64,000 nt of DNA, taken from positions 59,789 to 123,788 of the forward strand of contig JAZNNW010000067.1 in assembly GCA_045580485.1 (NCBI GenBank), given 5' to 3'. Below are positions 57,921 through 64,000 of the stretch, piece after piece. Position numbers and translations under genes: made by a program. The DNA comes from Avoscillospira sp045580485. GTDB lineage: Bacteria > Bacillota > Clostridia > Oscillospirales > Oscillospiraceae. Under the pieces are notes generated by a model that was not told where the DNA came from, made no database searches, and saw only the letters and a list, made by a program, of their open reading frames with translations. The stretch's first letter is position 1; each line of letters opens with the position of its first letter.

Positions 57921-59091
57921 AGTACTTGACTGTTACCTTTTCCGTCTGTGCCAGTGCCTCTTCGATCAGGGCATCTACATCCAGTTTTGCTTCGACAGCT
58001 TCCACCTGCGCCAAAACAGGCTTCGTTTTGGGATGACGGGGTGTAAAGACAGTACAGCAATCCTCATAAGGCAGGATGGAAGTCTCCATCGTACCGATTC
58101 TACGGGCAATGGTAACGATCTCATCCTTATCCATGCCAACCAGAGGCATGAACACAGGCATATCCACTACGGCGCCGGTGACATTCATGGCTTCCATGGT
58201 CTGAGACGCGACCTGACCCAGGTTCTCACCGGTGACCAGTGCCTTACAGCCGTGATCACGGGCAATTCTCTGGGAAATACGCATCATGAAGCGGCGCATG
58301 ATAAGAGTAAAATACTCCTCAGGGCAATTATCCCGGATAGCTTCCTGGATCTTGGTAAAGCCGACAATATCTACAGTCATACGACCGCAGTATTTGGTCA
58401 TGAGTCTTGCCAGTTCCAGCACCTTTTCCTTTGCACGCTCGGAGGTATAAGGGTAGGAGAAGAAGTGAACACACTCCAGTTCCACACCTCGCTTTGCGAT
58501 CATGTAGCCGGCAACGGGAGAATCAATACCGCCGGACAGGAGCACGGCTGCTCTGCCGCCCATACCGGTGGGCAAACCGCCTGCACCGGGCACAGAAGGA
58601 CCGTGGACATACGCTGCGTAGTCACGAACTTCCACATTGACCACATAGTCCGGATTATGGACATCCACTTCCACCTGAGGGAATTCCTCCGCCAGTCGAC
58701 CGCCGATCTCCTGAGAGATCTGGATGGAGTTCAGAGGGAACTGCTTATCGGCACGCTTACTCTCCACCTTGAAGCTGCGCTTGGTCGCCAGATCATCGCC
58801 CAGATAGGATACGACACCGTTGAAGATGGCATCCAGATTTTTTTCACAGGGATGGCAGCGGCACATAGACGCAATACCAAAGATCGTGCCGCAGGCTTCC
58901 CATGCACCATCCAGATCGCAATCATCGGTCTCCGGCTCCACATAGATAGTAGACTGCTTCAAAAAGACACGAAACTGACCGAAAGCCTTGATGCGCTTAC
59001 GGATATTGCCCTTCAGACAAGCTTCAAAGGCACGGCGATTCTGTCCCTTCAGAACGATCTCGCCCAATTTCAGAAGAAAAATCTCGTTCAT
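57910..59091 (-). CDS. thiI: tRNA 4-thiouridine synthase ThiI
   Basis: Transfers sulfur to U8 of tRNA. 393 residues with a ferredoxin-like plus THUMP N-terminus (about 60-165), and the PP-loop ATPase with AAVLLSGGIDSPVAGYMIAKRG. The C-terminal rhodanese domain of the E. coli protein is missing, as in most Firmicutes, so sulfur must come directly from a cysteine desulfurase; none is seen in this window. 12 bases separate it from the ComM-like gene. Confidence 0.95.
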   Translation of the reverse strand: MNEIFLLKLGEIVLKGQNRRAFEACLKGNIRKRIKAFGQFRVFLKQSTIYVEPETDDCDLDGAWEACGTIFGIASMCRCHPCEKNLDAIFNGVVSYLGDDLATKRSFKVESKRADKQFPLNSIQISQEIGGRLAEEFPQVEVDVHNPDYVVNVEVRDYAAYVHGPSVPGAGGLPTGMGGRAAVLLSGGIDSPVAGYMIAKRGVELECVHFFSYPYTSERAKEKVLELARLMTKYCGRMTVDIVGFTKIQEAIRDNCPEEYFTLIMRRFMMRISQRIARDHGCKALVTGENLGQVASQTMEAMNVTGAVVDMPVFMPLVGMDKDEIVTIARRIGTMETSILPYEDCCTVFTPRHPKTKPVLAQVEAVEAKLDVDALIEEALAQTEKVTVKYYED

Positions 59092-59102
59092 GTTGTTCTC
59101 CT

Positions 59103-60623
59103 TTATTCATTGACATCCAGTTGGAATGTTCTGTATTGTACTGCTTCTGCAATATGCTGGGGCTGAATATCGGTACTGCCGTCCAAGTCGGCAATGGTTC
59201 TGGCCACACGGAGCACCCGATCATAGCTTCTGGCTGTTAAACGCAGTGCCTGAAATGCCGCTTTCATCAGATCCGAGCACTCCGGCGTCAACGCACAGAA
59301 TTCCCGCATCTGCCGAGGTTCCATGGCTGCATTATCTGAAACTTTTGTACCTGCAAAGCGGTCTCTTTGAATCTGTCTGGCAGCTGTAACACGCTGACGA
59401 ATAACGGCAGAGGGCTCCGCCGTACCACGGGCACTGACCTCTGTGTAACTGAGGGCAGGAACCTCCACGATCAAATCGATACGGTCCAACAGCGGTCCAC
59501 TGATTCTGCTGAGATAGCGGCGAATAGACAAAGGTGAGCAAGTGCAACGACCGCTGGGGTCACCATACCAACCGCACTTACACGGGTTCATGGCACAAAC
59601 CAGCATAAAATGACTGGGATAAGACAATGTCCCGGCGACCCGTGTAATAGTCACTTTTCCATCTTCCAAAGGCTGACGGAGAACTTCCAGCGTATCCTGT
59701 TTGAACTCCGGCAACTCGTCCAGAAACAGCACACCGTGATGGGCTTGAGATACCGCTCCCGGCTTGGGACTGCTCCCACCGCCGGCAAGACTCACAGAGG
59801 ACATGGTATGATGAGGATCGCAGAAAGGACTGACGGATACCATAGGCTTCTCCGGGGTCAAAAGACCCATAACAGAGTGAATCTTCGTTACTTCCAGTGC
59901 CTCATCTTTCGTCAGAGGCGGCAGAATGGATGGAAGCCGTTTGGCCAGCATACTTTTGCCGGAACCGGGAGGACCCACCAACAGAATATTATGTCCGCCG
60001 GCAGCTGCGATCTCCATGGCCCGTTTGGCCATATACTGTCCCTTCACATCGGCATAGTCCAAGAGTGTATCCGCACAGGCATCCGGCTCCCAGACCGGTG
60101 TCGGTTCCAGCAGTTTTTCCCCAGTCAGATGACAGAGGAGGGTTCTCACATCTTCTACACCATAGACCTTCAGTCCCTCAACCAGAGAAGCCTCTCTGGC
60201 ATTCTCCAGAGGCACATACAGCTCCTCAAACCCACAGTCTCTGGCAGCCAGTGCCATAGGCAGCACGCCCTGCACCGGGCGCAGCTTTCCCTCCAAACTC
60301 AGTTCACCCAGAAAAGCCCTCCGTCCTTTTGGAATACGGAGACTTGCTGCCGCAGTCAGAATACCAAGCAAAATTGGCAGATCATAGACCGTACCGCTCT
60401 TTTTTGTTCCGGCAGGTGCTAAATTCAATGTGATCCGGCTGACCGGAAACTTAAATCCGCAATTTTTAATGGCAGCACGGACACGCTCTCTAGCCTCTTT
60501 GACTGCCGTATCCGGCAGCCCCACAATATCAAAACCCGGCAGGCCGTTGGTGATATAGCATTCTACGGAAACTTCATATCCATCGATGCCTTGCAGCCCC
60601 ATGCTGCTGACCCGGCTGAACAC
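59103..60623 (-). CDS. comM: ComM/YifB-family AAA+ ATPase (Mg-chelatase-like)
   Basis: Helicase-like AAA+ protein. In naturally competent bacteria ComM drives branch migration. Start chosen as GTG 60623 (506 aa, AAGGGGG site); the ATG at 60653 lies immediately after the -10 and so upstream of any transcript start. N-terminal Lon-protease-like domain (LQGIDGYEVSVECYITNGLPGFDIVGL), Walker A VGPPGSGKSMLAKRLP, Walker B GVLFLDELPEF and a zinc motif CAMNPCKCGWYGDPSGRCTC. C-terminal Mg-chelatase domain is complete. Next to thiI. Confidence 0.92.
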   Translation of the reverse strand: MFSRVSSMGLQGIDGYEVSVECYITNGLPGFDIVGLPDTAVKEARERVRAAIKNCGFKFPVSRITLNLAPAGTKKSGTVYDLPILLGILTAAASLRIPKGRRAFLGELSLEGKLRPVQGVLPMALAARDCGFEELYVPLENAREASLVEGLKVYGVEDVRTLLCHLTGEKLLEPTPVWEPDACADTLLDYADVKGQYMAKRAMEIAAAGGHNILLVGPPGSGKSMLAKRLPSILPPLTKDEALEVTKIHSVMGLLTPEKPMVSVSPFCDPHHTMSSVSLAGGGSSPKPGAVSQAHHGVLFLDELPEFKQDTLEVLRQPLEDGKVTITRVAGTLSYPSHFMLVCAMNPCKCGWYGDPSGRCTCSPLSIRRYLSRISGPLLDRIDLIVEVPALSYTEVSARGTAEPSAVIRQRVTAARQIQRDRFAGTKVSDNAAMEPRQMREFCALTPECSDLMKAAFQALRLTARSYDRVLRVARTIADLDGSTDIQPQHIAEAVQYRTFQLDVNE

Positions 60624-60653
60624 ATCCGTGACCCCCTTTGTATTTCTCTGCAT

Positions 60654-60682
60654 ATTCTACTATAAATATGACGGAAAACCAA
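60654..60682 (-). promoter_or_regulatory. promoter of the comM-thiI-pncC operon
   Basis: Reading leftward, TTGGTT (60682-60677), 17-base spacer, TAGAAT (60659-60654). Three tightly packed genes follow. Confidence 0.5.
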
Positions 60683-60786
60683 GAATTATTTTGTTTTCTT
60701 CATTTACAAAAACGACTTCTTGTGTTAGGATTATGGTATGAATTTATGCTCGGAAATTCCGGGTAAATAAACAGGAGGTTTGTATC

Positions 60787-63700
60787 TTGTCCAGAAAATT
60801 TATTACTATGGACGGCAACAACGCTGCGGCTCATGTTTCCTATGCGTTTACTGAAGTTGCCGGTATTTTCCCCATCACTCCCTCCAGCCCCATGGCCGAC
60901 TATGTTGACCAGTGGTCCGCTCAGGGTCGTAAGAACATCTTTGGTACCACCGTCAAGGTTTGCGAAATGCAGTCTGAAGCCGGTGCCTCCGGTACTGTTC
61001 ACGGCTCCCTGGGTGCAGGTGCCATGACGACCACCTACACCGCTTCTCAGGGTCTGCTGCTGATGATCCCCAACATGTATAAGATCGCCGGCGAACTGCT
61101 GCCCTGCGTCTTCCATGTTTCCGCCCGTACCGTTTCCACCCATGCCCTGAACATCTTTGGCGATCATTCCGATGTCATGGCTTGCCGCCAGACCGGTTTC
61201 GCCATGCTGGCCGAAGGCAATGTCCAGGAAGTTATGGACCTGGCGCCTGTCGCCCATCTGGCAGCCATCGAGGGTAAGGTTCCCTTCCTGAACTTCTTTG
61301 ACGGTTTCCGCACCTCTCACGAGATTCAGAAGGTCGCTGCATGGGACTATGCCGATCTGAAGGAAATGTGCAACATGGACGCCGTCAACGAGTTCCGCAA
61401 GCACGCCCTGAATCCTGAGCGTCCCAACATGCGTGGTTCTCATGAAAACGGCGATATCTTCTTCCAGCACCGTGAAGCCTGCAACAAGTACTACGATGCA
61501 CTGCCCGCAGTGGGCGAGAAGTACATGGGAAAGATCAACGAGAAACTGGGCACTGGCTATCAGCTGTTCAACTACTACGGCGCTGCCGATGCTGACCGTG
61601 TCATCGTTGCTATGGGCTCCATCTGCGATGTGGCTGAAGAAGTCATTGACTACATGAACGCCCACGGCGAAAAGGTCGGTCTGATCAAGGTTCGCCTGTA
61701 CCGTCCCTTCGCAACGGAGAAGTTCCTGGCTGCCATCCCCGCAACCTGCCAGAAGATCGCTGTTCTGGACCGCACCAAGGAACCCGGCCCCATGGGCGAG
61801 CCTCTGTATCTGGATGTCGTCACCGCTCTGGCCAACGCCGGCAAGCAGCTGACTGTCATCGGCGGCCGTTACGGTCTGGGTTCCAAGGATACTCCCCCTT
61901 CCTCCGTCTTTGCTGTTTACAATGAGCTGACCAAGGCTGAGCCCAAGCGCCAGTTCACCATCGGCATCGTCGACGATGTGACCAATCTGTCTCTGGAAGA
62001 AGTTGCTTCCCCCAACACCGCAGCCGAAGGCACCATCGAGTGCAAGTTCTGGGGTCTGGGCGGCGATGGTACCGTTGGCGCCAACAAGAACTCCATCAAG
62101 ATCATCGGCGACCATACCGACAAGTATGTTCAGGCATACTTCCAGTATGACTCCAAGAAGACCGGCGGCGTGACCATCTCCCACCTGCGCTTCGGCGACA
62201 AGCCCATCCGCAGCTCCTACTATGTCAACAAGGCTGACTTCGTGGCTTGCCACAACCCCAGCTATGTGACCAAGGGCTACAAGATGGTCAACGATGTCAA
62301 GCCCGGTGGCGTGTTTATGATCAACTGCCAGTGGACCGCTGAAGAGCTGGCTCACCATCTGAATGCAGAAGCCAAGCAGTACATCGCAAAGAACAACATC
62401 CAGCTCTACACCATTAATGCTATCGATCTGGCTCAGTCCATCGGTATGGGCAAGCGCACCAACACCATCCTGCAGTCCGCTTTCTTCACTCTGGCCGGCG
62501 TTCTGCCCCTGGAAGAAGCCATTGCTTACATGAAGGAAAAGGCTACTGCCTCCTACATGAAGAAGGGCCAGGATGTAGTTGATATGAACCACAAGGCCAT
62601 CGATGCCGGTGCTACCGCATTCGTGAAGATCGATGTTCCCGCCGATTGGGCAAATGCTGTTGACGCTGCTGACGATACCGTTCTGGCCGGCAAGCCCGAA
62701 CTGGTCAAGATGGTCAAGAACATCCTCATGCCCGTTGGCAAGATGGATGGCGACTCCCTGCCCGTTTCCGCTTTCATGGATCATGTGGATGGCCAGTTTG
62801 AACAGGGTGCTGCCGCTTACGAAAAGCGCGGTGTCGCTGTTGCCGTTCCCGCATGGGATGAGACCAAGTGTATCCAGTGCAACAACTGCGCTTATGTCTG
62901 CCCCCACGCTACCATCCGTCCCTTCGCTCTGACCGAGGAAGAGGCCAAGAACGCTCCCGCCGCTGCCAAGATCGTTCCCATCAAGGCCGGTAAGGGCAAG
63001 GGTGTTTACACCTATACCATGGCTGTTTCTCCTCTGGACTGCATGGGCTGCGGCGTTTGTATCGGCGTCTGCCCCACCAACGCTCTGGCTATGGTTTCTC
63101 AGGAAAGCCAGCTGGCTCAGCAGGATGTGTTCAACTACTGCGTGGCCAATGTTGCAGAGAAGCCCGAACTGCAGGACAGCACCGTCAAGGGTTCTCAGTT
63201 CCGCACTCCCCTGCTGGAGTTCTCCGGCTCCTGCGCAGGCTGCGCCGAAACTTCCTACGCCCGTCTGGTTACTCAGCTGTTCGGCGATCGGATGTACATC
63301 TCCAATGCTACCGGCTGTTCCTCCATCTGGGGCGGTCCCGCAGCTACTTCTCCCTACACCACCAACAAGGACGGTCACGGCCCCGCATGGTGCAACTCCC
63401 TGTTCGAAGATAACGCCGAGCACGGTCTGGGTATGCAGCTGGGTCATGAAGCCATCCGTGAGCGCCTGATGGCTCAGGTCGCTGAAATGGCCGCTTCCGA
63501 TAAGGCCTCCGATGAGTTCAAGGCAGCTGCTCAGGCTTATCTGGACACCAAGGACAACGGTACTGCCAACGCCGCAGCCACCAAGGCTCTGGTCGTTGAA
63601 CTGGAAAAGGCTGCCGCTGAAGGCTGCCCCACCGCTCCTGCTGTTCTGGCCGACAAGGAGTACCTGTCCAAGAAGTCCGTCTGGATCTTCGGCGGCGACG

Positions 63701-64000
63701 GCTGGGCTTACGACATCGGCTTCGGCGGTGTTGACCATGTTCTGGCTTCCGGCAAGGATGTCAACATCTTCGTCTTCGATACCGAAGTTTACTCCAACAC
63801 CGGTGGTCAGGCTTCCAAGGCTTCCAACATCGGTCAGGTTGCACAGTTCGCAGCAGCAGGTAAGGCAATCGGCAAGAAGAACCTCGCCGAGATCGCTATG
63901 TCCTACGGCTATGTATACGTTGCACAGGTTGCTATGGGTGCTGATATGAACCAGCTGCTCAAGGCTCTGACCGAGGCTGAGGCATATCCGGGACCGTCCA
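60787..64000 (+). CDS. nifJ: pyruvate:ferredoxin (flavodoxin) oxidoreductase, 3' end beyond window
   Basis: Homodimeric enzyme converting pyruvate and CoA to acetyl-CoA, CO2 and reduced ferredoxin, central to fermentative metabolism. The gene starts with TTG at 60787 (AGGAGG, 8-base spacing) and runs out of the window after about 1071 codons of an expected 1170-1180. Domain I has GIFPITPSSPMAD; domain III follows; two 4Fe-4S motifs are CIQCNNCAYVCPHATI (from about residue 695) and CMGCGVCIGVCPTNAL (from about 752); domain VI with ThDP contacts has GGDGWAYDIGFGGVDHVLASG and DTEVYSNTGGQASKA. A further Cys pair (CAGCAE) ligates the third cluster. Strong codon bias suggests high expression. Confidence 0.97.
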   Translation, partial: MSRKFITMDGNNAAAHVSYAFTEVAGIFPITPSSPMADYVDQWSAQGRKNIFGTTVKVCEMQSEAGASGTVHGSLGAGAMTTTYTASQGLLLMIPNMYKIAGELLPCVFHVSARTVSTHALNIFGDHSDVMACRQTGFAMLAEGNVQEVMDLAPVAHLAAIEGKVPFLNFFDGFRTSHEIQKVAAWDYADLKEMCNMDAVNEFRKHALNPERPNMRGSHENGDIFFQHREACNKYYDALPAVGEKYMGKINEKLGTGYQLFNYYGAADADRVIVAMGSICDVAEEVIDYMNAHGEKVGLIKVRLYRPFATEKFLAAIPATCQKIAVLDRTKEPGPMGEPLYLDVVTALANAGKQLTVIGGRYGLGSKDTPPSSVFAVYNELTKAEPKRQFTIGIVDDVTNLSLEEVASPNTAAEGTIECKFWGLGGDGTVGANKNSIKIIGDHTDKYVQAYFQYDSKKTGGVTISHLRFGDKPIRSSYYVNKADFVACHNPSYVTKGYKMVNDVKPGGVFMINCQWTAEELAHHLNAEAKQYIAKNNIQLYTINAIDLAQSIGMGKRTNTILQSAFFTLAGVLPLEEAIAYMKEKATASYMKKGQDVVDMNHKAIDAGATAFVKIDVPADWANAVDAADDTVLAGKPELVKMVKNILMPVGKMDGDSLPVSAFMDHVDGQFEQGAAAYEKRGVAVAVPAWDETKCIQCNNCAYVCPHATIRPFALTEEEAKNAPAAAKIVPIKAGKGKGVYTYTMAVSPLDCMGCGVCIGVCPTNALAMVSQESQLAQQDVFNYCVANVAEKPELQDSTVKGSQFRTPLLEFSGSCAGCAETSYARLVTQLFGDRMYISNATGCSSIWGGPAATSPYTTNKDGHGPAWCNSLFEDNAEHGLGMQLGHEAIRERLMAQVAEMAASDKASDEFKAAAQAYLDTKDNGTANAAATKALVVELEKAAAEGCPTAPAVLADKEYLSKKSVWIFGGDGWAYDIGFGGVDHVLASGKDVNIFVFDTEVYSNTGGQASKASNIGQVAQFAAAGKAIGKKNLAEIAMSYGYVYVAQVAMGADMNQLLKALTEAEAYPGPS

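Noticed and set aside
60700..63738. 1012-residue open frame on the minus strand
   Set aside because: It is fully antisense to the pyruvate:ferredoxin oxidoreductase, whose cluster and ThDP motifs are clear. Its composition (Gly/Val/His rich, no domains) is the usual shadow of a strongly codon-biased gene.

Overview
The window reads as a chromosomal stretch of an anaerobic, endospore-forming member of the Clostridia, most likely Oscillospiraceae/Ruminococcaceae-like. The basis is a complete spoIIIA operon (AA to AH), spoIID, a Gram-positive PolC, pyruvate:ferredoxin oxidoreductase, a bacterial GlnRS and strong SD sequences with occasional TTG/GTG starts. Taxonomy is inference; no rRNA is present.

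Region 1 (1 to about 9.6 kb) is the right end of an integrated phage or phage-like element. A leftward early operon carries a RusA-type resolvase (cut by the window edge), a DnaC-like helicase loader, a replisome organizer, RecT, a coiled-coil protein, a PD-(D/E)XK nuclease, small proteins, a SleB-type hydrolase and a regulator. It faces a rightward CI-like repressor, an unknown gene and a large serine recombinase. The switch between them has a repeated palindromic operator, one copy lying exactly in the spacer of a promoter. The chromosomal junction should lie between the recombinase terminator and queA.

Region 2 (9.7 to 28.3 kb) is housekeeping: queA; asd; then, leftward, spoIIIAA-AH, an Asp23 protein, nusB, a TsaD-like paralogue, xseA, xseB, a roughly 640-nt structured noncoding locus, a small membrane protein, dxs, tlyA, nadK, argR, recN, tyrS. 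The noncoding locus and membrane protein sit where OLE RNA and its partner OapA are found in other Firmicutes. I read them as an OLE RNA with its own promoter plus oapA, replacing the usual ispA position. This is the most interesting system in the window.

Region 3 (28.3 to 33.4 kb) holds two divergent YbaK-family genes driven from a shared palindromic -35, small TSCPD and DUF1292 proteins, a probable 6S RNA, a PrsA-like foldase, TcdA, and a TauE/SafE-type exporter encoded as two half-genes whose first SD lies inside a terminator stem.

Region 4 (33.4 to 43.8 kb) is the leftward pyrH-frr-uppS-cdsA-dxr-rseP-ispG-polC operon, joining translation, isoprenoid and phospholipid synthesis and replication.

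Region 5 (44 to 64 kb) has glnS followed closely by two tandem neutral-ceramidase-like proteins lacking the usual nucleophilic serine; a GH25 lysozyme; CapA; a thioesterase and a MATE pump sharing another palindromic -35; prfB; secG; spoIID; a TPR/LRR surface protein; pncC; thiI; a ComM-like ATPase; and a pyruvate:ferredoxin oxidoreductase cut by the window end.
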